Shown here: positions 54,430 through 64,000 of the stretch, in pieces
Layout: each line of letters starts with the position of its first letter
Position numbering within the stretch: the first letter of the stretch is position 1
NCBI GenBank assembly: GCA_911728455.2
Contig: OU452225.1
Coordinates: 1,475,501 to 1,539,500 of the forward strand
Source of the DNA: Marthasterias glacialis
Lineage: Eukaryota; Echinodermata; Asteroidea; Forcipulatida; Asteriidae
Length of the DNA stretch: 64,000 nucleotides
Direction: 5' to 3'
Translations under genes and position numbers: made by a program
Notes under the pieces: model-generated
The model's input: only the letters and a program-made list of their open reading frames with translations
Told to the model about the DNA's origin: nothing
The model's database searches: none

Positions 54430-56070
54430 CAAAACACATAATAGATGCCTGTTATAATTTAGGATCCAGGAGTAATTTGGGAATTTTAGGCTTCATCTGA
54501 ATATTTCAATAATACTGGCTGTTTATTAGCCCTAGATATAGGACTCTTCCTCTGTACACAGATACAGAATCCTAGCTGTGAGGGGCCGTTTCTGGGACGG
54601 ACAATTTTCAGAGCTCAATCATTCAAAACTTACCTGTAAGAAGCTACTAATCTCGCCGGATTAATATTCCATGGCCGCATACAATTGTGGGCGGTGGGCT
54701 TTGGATTGTCAGATATTCCTAATAAATCCTTTCAGGAAATAACGTGCTCCCACAATTTTCAGTGACCCCCAGGAGCCCCCCCCCCCATAAAAATACGTAA
54801 ATACATGCAATTTATTAGAAAACATGGCCCCTGGCACCGCCACCCCACCCCCTCCCCCACCCACTGAAAAGCAATCCCTCCACCCCGGTGCCCCCAAAGT
54901 GAGAAATTCCACTCTAAAACGAGGGCGTTTTATACCGCTGTGTATAACCACACTCTATGGTATATAACATGTGCACGTGCGTGGTGTGGTCTAGCGTGCA
55001 CGGTTTAATCTTCTGTGTATAACACAAAAAGGATGGAACGAAAATTCACACCGGATACTGAGTGACCTCAAATACTTCAATCAAGTGAAAGGATCCACTT
55101 AGGTGTTATGTATGCTTTATCCAACATCAGTGTTCATGTACATGTAGTTAGCTAAAGCTGAAGTCATCTTGTTGATTAATTAACTTCAAAACCTTGTTGC
55201 ACGTGGGCACCCTGTTCCTTAAAGGACCCGATGCTTTCAATGCCTAGAAAGTCTCTGCTGAATTGTCAGTAACTATTACGCCATATGTGCATTTTGCGAT
55301 GTTGTGAAGGAGAAGGTGATGATGCAGATGAGCATGCATTGATGCAAAGTGAGATACATGACTACTTCGGCCCCTGGATGTCACAGGGGGCATATGGGAT
55401 TAAAAACATTAAGGGAAGTTACATTCCAGAATACATTTCAGATTGTTCTCTTTGCAAAGGTCCATCTTCCTGAATAAAAAACTTTGAAAAATCTATTAAA
55501 ATACATGTCAGGGTTCGCCTTGAACTTTTTCAGAGACCAGTTACCTTGTCGTTTAACTGATCTACTACATGTAGTTTTGGCACAAGTCCGTATTTCATAT
55601 GAAATGGAGTTGCGTTTTTAACACTGGACTAGCCAGCCAGACCACGTGGAGAGGTCTTCAGGTGTTTTAACTAGCATTTGTCCAGCAGACCACCGTTAAG
55701 GGAGAGATGTAGGGGCACCAAGGCTAAGGGCACCAGTGCAAGGGCACCAGTGCAGGCATGCATCTTTTCAGCCTGCCCAATATCATGGAACTACTTTGTG
55801 TGGAACATGTTTTTACAGGGTTCCGTAATTGCAGTATTATGCGGTGAGCAGTGCCATGAAACTGGACCCTGATGAGCTGATTTCCTCTTTTTATTAGTGC
55901 TATAGACATGATAGACAACTGAAAAATAGTGTACAAAGTTTTGTGTGCTTTTCAGTTTACTCTTTGTTTACTCTTTGTGTGGCGTAGCTAAGATTTTGAG
56001 GTGGGAGGTGGGGGGGGGGGGACAGAATCCAGGTTTTGCAGTTAGAGAGGGATAATTTTTCTCTGGGTTG
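54430..56070. other. Unassigned stretch of intron 2
   Basis: C tracts near 54776 and 54846, G tract near 56013, and one element end (GTCAGGGTTCGCCTTGAAC) at about 55508. No exon seen. Confidence 0.35.
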
Positions 56071-56073
56071 ACT

Positions 56074-56212
56074 ATCCTGTTTGTAAGTGATGACTGTTTG
56101 GAGCTGGAAGTGCAATGTCAACAAACGGTTTACATAAATGTATGTGAATATTCGTTACACTGCACTTTGGGCTCCAAAACGTCATCACTTACCAACAGGA
56201 TAATGTGAAGCT
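56074..56212. mobile_element. Hairpin MITE, ~140 bp
   Basis: ATCCTGTTTGTAAGTGATGA with TTTGGAGC answers GCTCCAAAACGTCATCACTT and ACCAACAGGAT. Confidence 0.85.
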
Positions 56213-56495
56213 ACATTAAGAATACCGACATAATATATGACTTGAACAAATATTTTCTTTAAACGCCCCCATCCTGTCCTGATTGGAATGCCACTGGGAA
56301 ACATGCAATTAAAATAGCCCCCTTTTTGCCTCGGTGAATTACCATGCGTGCCATTTATCTAAATTGTCATCGAACTGAATGCAGCTTGCTCAAATGGCTG
56401 CTCTGTTTCCAAACAAAACACCACTGGTTGGCGCAAACTGTGACCGTGATGGACAAAATAAAGAGGGTCTATGGCCTTACTGATAAAGCCAGGCA

Positions 56496-56934
56496 ATAGC
56501 CTGATCCATTAAGCCCCGCCTACCTTAGCAACTGCCTAGCAACAGCACATGGTGTGACTTTCTTGTCACGATCGCAGCGGTGGTTCGGTTGCTGGCCACA
56601 CACACACGTACATCGTTTTCCTGAATGGATTTAGTTTTGTTGGCTTTAATCAGTGCTTTGAGTCCAAAGAACAATGGAGACAGGAACACTGTTAAACCAC
56701 TTCCATGACTGTACAGGGACCACTGCCGTGGGATTTGCACCACCAGAAATACGAAAAACAATTTAAACAAAACCAAAGTTAGTACAGTTGTGTGTCAGTA
56801 CAATGGCGGTGGTTTGTTTACTTTTCTAATGGGATTTTTACATGTCAGACTTTTGTCAGACTTTTCAGTGGCATTGTCAAGGCTGTGATTGGTCAATACG
56901 TTAGTAGGCAGCGGCTTAATGGATCGGTCTATTA
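56496..56934. mobile_element. MITE, TIR TAGaCcGATCCATTAAGCC
   Basis: TAGCCTGATCCATTAAGCCC at the left and GGCTTAATGGATCGGTCTA at the right; about 440 bp with no frame of interest. The right terminus reads TAGACC inward, like two other families here. Confidence 0.75.
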
Positions 56935-57615
56935 ACGGATTGCAAAGATGCATCATTAACATATTTCAGCAAGTCATGTGACAGCTCAGTCCCCATTATG
57001 CGGCACAAAACCACACACTACATGTCATATTACTTTAAAAAATACAGAATGTCTTTTCAGATACCCCCATCGGCCAGCGGACATGATGTCGCAGTTTCTC
57101 AATCCAGCCAAGGGATGAACGCAAACATTAAAATATCGATCGGTCAATAACTGAACCATTTTCATAATTGCTCATCAAACATTCACCGTCCCCCCCAATA
57201 TCACTCTCGGGCAATTAAGGTATTTGATCTCTGACATGTTTACAGATAAAGGGTGGATATAAGTTGACAGCTGGGGGTTGGTTATTGCCGGTGTGGCCAA
57301 CCTCTAGCCATGACGATATTTCATAATTGATGATTGTTACACTTCTTGGTAGCCATAAAAGAAGACATGCTTGGGTGCTGCTGTTAGCAACGTGTACATC
57401 TTCGGGCTGGACGCTTAATTATTAGTGTTTAGGTTGCCCGGGTTATGAAGTCCCCAAAGATATTAAGATGCATTGAACTGAATGTAAATGATTGGAAGTT
57501 TTAAAGAATGGACAGTTCAAGGTTCTTCTCATGCAGAGGCTTGCAAATTGGGCCAGTATGCAAAATAAAACATTATTATTTGTATTTGTATCTGTATTTG
57601 TATTTGCATATGTTT
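56935..57615. other. Unassigned stretch of intron 2
   Basis: Nothing recognised. Confidence 0.3.
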
Positions 57616-57766
57616 TTTTTATTTTTATTTTTATTTTTATTTTTATTTTTATTTTTATTTTTATTTTTATTTTTATTTTTATTTTTATTTTTATTTTTAT
57701 TTTTATTTTTATTTTTATTTTTATTTTTATTTTTATTTATTTATTTATTTTTTTTATTTTATTGAA
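57616..57766. repeat. (ATTTTT)n microsatellite
   Basis: About nineteen to twenty near-perfect six-base units pass into ATTT repeats and a T tract. Two long but meaningless frames (alternating Phe-Ile or Phe-Leu) run through it. Confidence 0.95.
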
Positions 57767-57999
57767 GATCAAATTCACAAGAATCATGAAATAATTATCA
57801 TTTGGAATGTGCTAGATTGCATATTAGAGCTTTTCAAACCAAACATGAACATAAAGTAACAAATTTTCTGAGAACCGCTTTTTAATTCAACCTGCTTTGG
57901 CCAAACTTGCAGAAGTTGGTTCCAGAATGCCCCCCAGTTTTGAAAAATCATGAGCTTGTCCTCTTCACCTTGATGGCTTCGTTAGATGTTTCTGTTTTC

Positions 58000-58140
58000 T
58001 ATTTTGGGGTGAGAAAGAAAAATTTACTGGAGCGGGATTTGAACCAGCGACCTCCCTGTTTAATGAACTGGTGCTCTCCCAACGGCTATCCAGCCCTAAC
58101 GTTGGCGGTCGTCCTTTTTTTTGTTAATATCTTTGTTCGG
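58000..58140 (-). mobile_element. tRNA-derived SINE, family 2
   Basis: Minus strand: a degraded GATAGCCGTTGGGAGAGCAC head, CAGTTCATTAAACAGGGAGG, B box GGTTCAAATCCCG, then TCCAGTAAATTTTTC and CACCCCAAAAT. Confidence 0.75.
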
Positions 58141-58144
58141 TTTC

Positions 58145-58760
58145 TGTTTCTTTCACACTGTAATTCACTGAAAATTTACTATAACTTGTTTATATACATA
58201 CTTGTACAATTCTTAATACTAAATGATATTGAAAGGCATATAAATATGAGTAATTTTGAAACCGAAAATTTTTTGCTTGAAAATGCTGTAGTTTTTAAGA
58301 GATAAGTAAAACAATTAGTTTTGATTTCGCGAGACCAATCCCCAATGTTTGAAAACAGTGAAAACTTTTCAGAGGGTTTTTCACTAGTTTCTTGTGACTC
58401 CGCTGACCGATTGAGCTTAAACTTTCACAGATTTGTTATTTCATGTTGGGTCACGTAAAGTGCGGAGACTGGTCTTTGGTAATTACCTATGGTGCCCACG
58501 TACATACAGTGTTACAGACATGTATACGTACTCATTCATGTATTTATGGGTTTTGTTTTTTAACTTTTTTTTGTTGATTCAATTCACCCATCACAAGGCC
58601 CAAATGCCACTCAAGGTGTGGGCTACTTTTTGAAGGGATAGAAACCTGCCCCAATGCACAGAAACAAGACATGGTGAGATATAAACGCAAGACTCTTCAC
58701 AGCTAAGAACAGGGAGGGGTAAATGAATCCGTTGCCAGACAAACATAACTACCTCTTCCC
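58145..58760. other. Element fragments
   Basis: GACCGATTGAGCTTAAACTT, CACAGATTTGTTATTTCATG and TCTTTGGTAATTACC around 58400-58490 look like one end of a dispersed element; rest unassigned. Confidence 0.35.
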
Positions 58761-58764
58761 CCTA

Positions 58765-58896
58765 TTTGAAGCAATTATAGTTAAGTGTCTTGCTCAAGGA
58801 CCAAGTGTCATGACCGGGATTTGAACCCACATCCTGATGACTTAGCCACCTGAACTTGAGTCCGATGCACTAAACCGCCTGGCCACGACACGCTAC
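58765..58896 (-). mobile_element. tRNA-Leu-like SINE, family 1, truncated
   Basis: Minus strand: GTGGCCAGGCGGTTTAGTGC, GGACTCAAGTTCAGGTGGC, B box GGGTTCAAATCCCGG, CTTGAGCAAGACACTTAAC. Confidence 0.8.
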
Positions 58897-58914
58897 AAGG
58901 ATGAGTTTAATGTT

Positions 58915-59025
58915 AGGTTTCACTCATGCATGAAGGTGGCCTAACCTGGATATGAACCCACACTCCATTGACTATCAGCCGCCAAAGTCCAAGCCCTGTC
59001 CGCTTTTACAGCCCAGCCTCTACAC
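58915..59025 (-). mobile_element. Second tRNA-like SINE head
   Basis: Minus strand: GCTGTAAAAGCGGACAGGG, CTTGGACTTTGGCGGCTG, B box GGGTTCATATCCAGG. It sits directly next to the family 1 copy in the same orientation. Confidence 0.5.
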
Positions 59026-59151
59026 ATGTGTGTTGGTTCCATCGTTGATTTTCAATGGACTGGCTATCGATTAAGTGTTCAAGTTTCACATAAAATATTT
59101 CCTAATCCTAAGAGATTGCTAACGAGCGTTACATTCTTTCATCCTTTTTCT

Positions 59152-59156
<5 letters not shown>

Positions 59157-59182
<26 letters not shown>
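59157..59182. repeat. (TA)n followed by poly(T)
   Basis: About thirteen TA units followed by a T tract. Confidence 0.9.
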
Positions 59183-59190
<8 letters not shown>

Positions 59191-59224
59191 TTTTAAATTT
59201 CATTACACATCCAACAGCGCAAGC

Positions 59225-59431
59225 GCCAATTACAGGATGGTGATTAGGAAACAAGAAGAAATGTTCAGTTTTAGAAGTGGGAGGAAAACCCCCAAATGGG
59301 GGAAAACCCACGGAATCAGGTAGGGACTGAAAACCCAATCCACATGCCGGGCTCCGGTCCGGAATTCGAACCAGGGTCCACAGAGGTGAAGGGCAGGGAA
59401 AGAAACCACTGAGCCAACCTGATCCCCAAAA
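59225..59431 (-). mobile_element. tRNA-derived SINE, family 4
   Basis: Minus strand: AGGTTGGCTCAGTGGTTTC, B box TGGTTCGAATTCCGG, TTTTCAGTCCCTACCTGATT, GGGTTTTCCTCCCACTTC. Confidence 0.75.
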
Positions 59432-59828
59432 ATATATATGTGTATATGAATACACATTTATGTACGGGTACATCCATTATTGAAACTGTCGTAGAACTTG
59501 TGCAAGCGTGTCCGGTGCCGCCCCAGCAGAAGACCCTCAAAGTAAATAGACTCCGCCACAGTACGCTGCCGATGTCACTCGTGGTGTATTATTAACAATA
59601 TTATGTTAGCCTCCAAAATGTCAATTTTGTTCATTCCGCACAGCCCAAGCAGCCAAGACATAATCTCTAATTACCCTGGGTCGGTTTCCCCCCAAGACCT
59701 GTTTACATTCCTTTGAGAAAGTTAATAATTGAGGTCGGATAAATATCAAGGATCCTTTTTTTTTAACAGTAATAATCTGATAGATGTTAATTTTGGCATC
59801 AGGGATAAAGAATATTATTTGTAATGTT

Positions 59829-59880
59829 CTTCCCATACACCGATGTGTGTTAAGCACTGTATACTCAGTACTTTCCTGTA
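59829..59880 (-). mobile_element. Family 3 SINE tail fragment
   Basis: Minus strand: GGAAAGTACTGAGTATACAG, TGCTTAACACACATCGGTG; head missing. Confidence 0.6.
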
Positions 59881-60114
59881 ATAATCTGTTTATCAGATGT
59901 GCATGTTTGAGTGAAATTACAATAGGATTTCATAATTTAGGGGTATTTCTGTAATCCATATGTTTTTCCTGGACTTGTCGGAACTTATTTGACATGATAG
60001 CCTTCTTCATTAAACTGTTCGTTGAATCATGAAGTGAGTATCATGTAGTGGAAAGGTACATTGGTGATTGTAATGCTCTACTAAAGTGTTGCTGCAACCT
60101 AAATTCTTTGACTG

Positions 60115-60118
<4 letters not shown>

Positions 60119-60159
<41 letters not shown>
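60119..60159. repeat. Poly(T) tract, about 40 bases
   Basis: Longest homopolymer in the window; followed by CTCCCATCATAAGGCACAAG. It may be the poly(A) end of a minus-strand retrocopy, but no body is recognised. Confidence 0.9.
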
Positions 60160-60712
60160 CTCCCATCATAAGGCACAAGGCCTTTCTAGGTGAGGGCTAC
60201 AAGGAAAAGAGAAAGAAAGCAGAAGAAATTAGGGCAGAAGAAAACTATTTACATTCTGCTTAAATTGAGAAAGTTAATAGCCCGCAGGGAAAACAGGATG
60301 CAGGCAAAGAGTTCCATAGTGAAGCAGTGCGTGGGAAAAAACTTGTCAAGTACAACTGTTTTTAAAACTGTCTTGATATGTTTTGATTTGTATCTGACCC
60401 CCCCCCTTCCCTGGGCCCCAATATTCCCTTCCCCCCCCCCCTCCCCAACAACACACAGCTCATTTACCTGTACCTAGGGATTTTGTTTTCAGTATGAAAG
60501 TCCATGTGTTGGGATCAGTTTAACCAAACTTTCCAGCAGATTTTATGAGACGCTGATCCTAATCTAAGGATAGAGGGATTGTCAGTTAGATTGCTTAAGG
60601 AAATAGTGCATTTTCTTTTCACTTGACAAAGATCAGTTTTTGATTATCTGATGAGGCAACCACCCTCCGGATGTTTTTTGATTCTGATTGGTTGATCTTG
60701 TTTTACTTTCAG
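60160..60712. other. End of intron 2
   Basis: C tracts near 60399 and 60432. CTGATTGG and TTGATCTTGTTTTAC precede the acceptor. No extra exon seen. Confidence 0.4.
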
Positions 60713-61459
60713 CACTCAAGGAACATCATCCATCGGGATTTGAAAGCTGAGAACGTCTTCTACGCGGCCAACGGTCTGGTGAAGGTCGGGGACTTTGGTT
60801 TCAGCACGACCTTCAAACAGAGTGAGATGCTGAACACGTTTTGTGGTTCCCCACCGTACGCCGCCCCGGAACTCTTCAAGGATGAACACTACGTCGGGCC
60901 CCCTGTGGATATATGGGCCATTGGGATCATGTTGTACTTCATGGTGGCTGGAGTTATGCCATTCCGTGCCGACACGGTCGCCAAACTCAAGAAATGCATT
61001 CTGGACGGGCAGTTCACGATTCCCTCGTTTGTTTCAAGCCATTGTCAGGGGTTGATACGCAGCGCCCTCAAGCACAGCGCACCGGAGCGCATCTCTATCG
61101 ACGGGATTAAGAACGCGGCGTGGCTACGCAATCAGGAGTTCCCCACTGCGCATCAGTCTTACCATCTCATCCCATGTTTCGATAAAGAGACGGCCACCTC
61201 GGAGGAGAAGGAGGTTCTCTCTCAGCTGAGCCAACTAGGCGTCACGGACGAACATTTGGAAACGACCAAGGATAGAGACGCTAGGAGTAGCATAACAGGG
61301 ACGTATCGTATCATGCTCCATCGGATACAGAAGAAAAACACGGAACCAATCATATCCACCTCCCAAGCCTCCAACGGCCAGAACCCGCCTACAAAGAAGA
61401 AGAGCCGCGACAGTCGAAGGATTAAGAATAAACCATCCAAGCTCTGTGTTATATTGTAA
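60713..61459 (+). CDS. NIM1K: NIM1 Ser/Thr kinase, coding exon 3 (residues 188-435 and stop)
   Basis: The exon starts after TTTTACTTTCAG. It holds the whole C-lobe: catalytic loop HRDLKAEN (194-201, catalytic Asp196), DFG at 214-216, activation loop [14 protein letters not shown] (227-240) with T-loop Thr229 in the pattern shared by AMPK-related kinases, Asp253 of DIWAIG, and Arg313 in PERISIDGI. Residues about 353-394, containing [11 protein letters not shown] and [17 protein letters not shown], look like the UBA-like segment that follows the kinase domain in this group. The tail from 415 is strongly basic ([13 protein letters not shown]) and ends in CVIL, a CaaX motif favouring geranylgeranylation. 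In-frame residues coded upstream of 60713 are intron. Total length is 435 residues, so no exon appears to be missing. Confidence 0.96.
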   Translation, partial: HSRNIIHRDLKAENVFYAANGLVKVGDFGFSTTFKQSEMLNTFCGSPPYAAPELFKDEHYVGPPVDIWAIGIMLYFMVAGVMPFRADTVAKLKKCILDGQFTIPSFVSSHCQGLIRSALKHSAPERISIDGIKNAAWLRNQEFPTAHQSYHLIPCFDKETATSEEKEVLSQLSQLGVTDEHLETTKDRDARSSITGTYRIMLHRIQKKNTEPIISTSQASNGQNPPTKKKSRDSRRIKNKPSKLCVIL

Positions 61460-62041
61460 TGATAGAAGGAACACTTTTTCTTCTAGGTTTGTCGTGTGTG
61501 AATATAACATTGTCTATTTCGAGGAGTTATCACTTAAACAAGCTTTGCGTGGTCGCTCAGGTGTGTCATTGCATCTCGCTCATCACCGGAGCCACTCATG
61601 CGTGGCATTTGCTCAAGGCATCAGTGGATACAGCTCCATTTAGGGGCGGAGACTAAATCAGGGTTTTTGTAGTGTAATTAGTAACTAGAAAAGTCTTAAT
61701 TTTTCTATTAGGCTTGACAGCGTCAGATACATCATAGTCCCAAATGGTAGATTAGGATCTCATTATTGCCCATAAATTATTACTTCGAGAGCAGGGCTTC
61801 ACAATGGAGTAATTACTTTCGTACATGTCTACCAAAAATGATGACAGAGTCTTCGTCAAATTACACAAGGGCAAATCATCATTGTGTTTCTTCTCACAAT
61901 TTGCTGTGTTGTGTATCCTTGTGGTGAGGTTTTAGGCATAAATGAGAACATTGAGGGGGCAAAAAAGTTTGAAAGTTGTCATGCTTTAAATTCTGCATAT
62001 CAAAATAGGTCGAGGGATTAGGAGTCCAGTGTATTTGCACT
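61460..62041 (+). other. NIM1K: Probable 3' UTR of NIM1K
   Basis: About 580 bases without repeats I recognise between the stop codon and the first AATAAA. Several short frames cross it but none has family features. I treat it as untranslated sequence. Confidence 0.45.
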
Positions 62042-62047
62042 AATAAA
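62042..62047 (+). terminator. Candidate poly(A) signal AATAAA
   Basis: First AATAAA after the kinase stop codon, 583 bases downstream, followed by a T/G-containing stretch. A MITE-like element starts 32 bases later. A second AATAAA lies at 62681. Which is used cannot be told from sequence. Confidence 0.3.
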
Positions 62048-62078
62048 GGGACTCTGCCAGGCCAACCGTCTAATGCAA

Positions 62079-62254
62079 TAGACCTTTATCATGCTGCCAC
62101 CATCTTGGTCATGTTCCCTGTATCCAATAATAGTAATGAATGCTACTACTCGTTGTACAAAAAGGAACCAGACTATTTCTCCTTCCAGCCTCGGTTTGGT
62201 TACATTGATTTGAATGGGAGAAAATCAAGATGGCCGCACCATGATGAAGGTCTA
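62079..62254. mobile_element. MITE, TIR TAGACCTTTATCATG
   Basis: TAGACCTTTATCATGCTGCC at the left and CACCATGATGAAGGTCTA at the right, inner CCACCATCTTGG answering TCAAGATGGCCGC. Best copy of the family with 38632 and 43788. Confidence 0.85.
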
Positions 62255-62341
62255 TTTCAACAAAGTCCACAGATCACGTGGTTGATCAGTTTTACTATTG
62301 AGCCTATTGACCCAATTCACAAGGCGTCATCATCACAATCA

Positions 62342-62760
62342 TCAGGGCTCGAATTTTACACTGAACCATAGGCCCGAGGCCAGTGATTTTAGCATTGGGC
62401 CAGTAAACTCACAAACGGATAAGTCCAGCGTTCTTGTGTTTTTCAATTGAATAATAATACCTCACTGTGTAATATTTTAAACAAAAAGAAACACAAGAAA
62501 TTACGTTCAAAATGTTGACTTTGAATCTGATCAATATCTTTCAATTCTGTTGAGTATCAAAATATACTTATCCACAAGACAAATGAGACAAATCTTCTCT
62601 TAAGTGTTTGTTCAAACAAAAACATTTTCCATTTTAAACTTTGTAGAAAGTTCTTTCTCATTGAGATTCTGGTCTTGTAAAATAAATTCTGGTCTGGTAA
62701 AAATTTTGAGCTACAAGTCCCGCGGTCTTATGGAATTTTACCCCAAATTTGAGCCCTGAA
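62342..62760. mobile_element. Element with TCAGGGCTC / GAGCCCTGA ends
   Basis: TCAGGGCTCGAATTTTACAC at the left and CCCAAATTTGAGCCCTGA at the right, non-coding. hAT-like CAGGG termini; adjacent bases do not show a clear 8-bp duplication. Confidence 0.65.
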
Positions 62761-63450
62761 TGTGCGTAAAGGCAGCGTAGTGCGAACTTTATGCAACGCG
62801 GCATTTACTCGCTTACCTATTGACTTCCAAAATGGTGAGCTTGGCACAGTTCCCGTTCGGGTCAATAGTTTACATGTATATCAAAATGGTAGTTGTGTAA
62901 AACAGAGGCATGTGATATTTATCTACAAAGTAAAATCTGAGAGTGATATCGAGATATCCCAGAGGGGGGGGGGGGAGGCTCAGTTGGCATGGCTTTAATT
63001 CAAATACTTGTTCTTCGTTTTGGATCAAAAAGAAAGTTTGAAGGAATGTTGACCCCCAAAACAGGGTGTTTGGCGCAAAAAAAAGGGCGAAGTAAACATA
63101 GTTCCTGTACTTCATTTTAGATTTATACAAGTATTTAAATGCAGAATTAATGTTTCAAAAAAGAAAAGTATGGCGTACAAAATCAAACATCCATTTAAAT
63201 GAAATGGAACACAGCAATGTTTTTACCTACAGTGTACACATTTCATCTTTGTCATATTTCTGGGTAACACATTTTTTTCTACCTCGAGCATGTACCAAAA
63301 CTTTGTTCAACTCAGGTTGAACATTGTATTTGACTTCTGCCACTTTTATACAAAGACTTGATTTGCAGATGTACATGTCAGAACCGGGTTTCAACGGATA
63401 GTTATGGCTGTTCTATTCAGATGGAATTACTGATCTCAAAATTGGTACTA
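62761..63450. other. Unassigned downstream stretch
   Basis: G tract near 62965; no gene or named repeat seen. Confidence 0.3.
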
Positions 63451-63454
63451 GAAT

Positions 63455-64000
63455 CAGGGATTCAATTTCAGAGAGCTGCAGCAAATATTGCTTTACAATT
63501 TTCTGCTACATGTAACAAACATTAGCAGGAACCAGTCGCAGATGGTGTATGTAACTTGCTATTTTGGCTGGTAACTTTATTCTTGTAAGCAAAATGTTGT
63601 TGTGCTTAGCTACTTTTTTGGTCTGTGCATAAGCAGCTCTATGAAATTGGGCCCAAGGCCTAATTTCATCAAAGCCTGTAAGCAGATGTTTTCTGCTAAC
63701 GGAACAGCCATTAGCAAAATGTCTATTTCATAAAAACTGCTAACTGTAAGCAAAAGGAACAGGCACGCTTAACTTGCTGGTGGTTTCTGAAAGCAGACGA
63801 GTGACGCAAAAATGAAAATCCATTGTGAATGCGCACACACACTGTCAATCTTCTCGATTATGAAATACACTTTTGCTTACGCTTGTTTTCCTGCTATAGT
63901 AAGCACAAAAATCTGCTCACTGGTAAGCACAAAAATCTGCTTACCGGAAAGCACAAAAATCTGCTTATCGGTCAACAGCTTTATGAAATTGGGCCCAGGT
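63455..64000. repeat. GCTTAGC family units running off the window
   Basis: At least two units: ATTTCAGAGAGCTGCAGC to AGCTCTATGAAATTGGGCCC, then CCTAATTTCATCAAAGCCTG on. Near the end a 24-bp piece, GTAAGCACAAAAATCTGC, is repeated three times at 63900-63971. Confidence 0.7.

Larger units (their letters stand above)
32380..60712 (+). other. NIM1K: NIM1K intron 2 (28,333 bp, phase 0)
   Basis: Bounded by GTAAGT and ACTTTCAG. It separates the N-lobe and C-lobe halves of the kinase domain. It is filled with SINEs, MITE-like inverted repeats, tandem arrays, palindromes and homopolymer tracts that are listed separately. I found no exon of a second gene in either strand; ORFs here are short and mostly lie in repeats. 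Confidence 0.93.
23959..62065 (+). other. NIM1K: NIM1K transcription unit (extent inferred)
   Basis: Three coding exons on the + strand join into one 435-codon frame with no gap against the NIM1 kinase family. I place the left edge at a candidate acceptor (AG at 23957-23958 after a long pyrimidine tract) and the right edge just past an AATAAA at 62042. Any upstream non-coding exon and the promoter could not be placed. Introns make up almost all of the unit (about 7.7 and 28.3 kb) and are packed with repeats, while the exons are visibly richer in GC. The exon set is well supported; the outer ends are inference. Confidence 0.75.

Noticed and set aside
57492..57794. 100-codon and 85-codon frames of alternating Phe-Ile or Phe-Leu
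   Set aside because: They arise from the ATTTTT repeat, which has no stop in those frames; not proteins.
60119..60159. Processed pseudogene on the minus strand (poly(T) as a reversed poly(A) tail)
   Set aside because: No coding remnant can be read on the minus strand beyond the tract.

Overview
The window looks like nuclear DNA of a marine deuterostome invertebrate, most likely an echinoderm such as a sea star. The phylum is inferred from the gene model and from the style of the repeats; no database was searched. It is AT-rich, intron-dominated DNA with one recognisable protein-coding gene. I see no rRNA gene, no convincing functional tRNA gene, no CRISPR array and no prokaryotic-style operon.

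The gene is the + strand orthologue of NIM1K, a Ser/Thr kinase of the AMPK-related (CAMK) group. Three coding exons, 24077-24368, 32111-32379 and 60713-61459, join with consensus GT/AG sites in phases 1 and 0. They give a complete 435-residue protein, about the length I recall for the vertebrate protein. All key kinase residues are present: glycine loop, VAIK Lys103, Glu121, [11 protein letters not shown], a T-loop Thr229 in an [14 protein letters not shown] context, APE and Arg313. A UBA-like segment and a basic tail ending in CVIL (a CaaX box) follow. The introns are about 7.7 kb and 28.3 kb. The leader next to the start codon holds a chain of overlapping short upstream ORFs.

Region by region: 1-23,958 is upstream or 5'-intron DNA full of SINEs, MITE-like inverted-repeat elements, a LINE 3' end, minisatellites, and a perfect five-fold tandem array of a 76-bp tRNA-like unit at 19324-19703. 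Intron 1 (24369-32110) holds a 580-bp inverted-repeat element with a SINE inside it, a LINE remnant, and a 72-bp minisatellite enclosed by terminal inverted repeats. Intron 2 (32380-60712) holds palindromes, an array of short hairpins, a ~180-bp tandem repeat, several MITE families, SINEs, another LINE 3' end and a long ATTTTT array. Downstream of the stop (61460-64000) are a candidate poly(A) signal, two MITE-like elements and units of the GCTTAGC repeat family.

Most of the novelty is in the repeats: the tandem tRNA-like array, short non-autonomous families that share TAGACC or TTAA termini, palindromes with similar GC-rich loops, and the phased hairpin array. The gene adds two testable ideas, membrane anchoring of the kinase by prenylation and upstream-ORF control of its translation.
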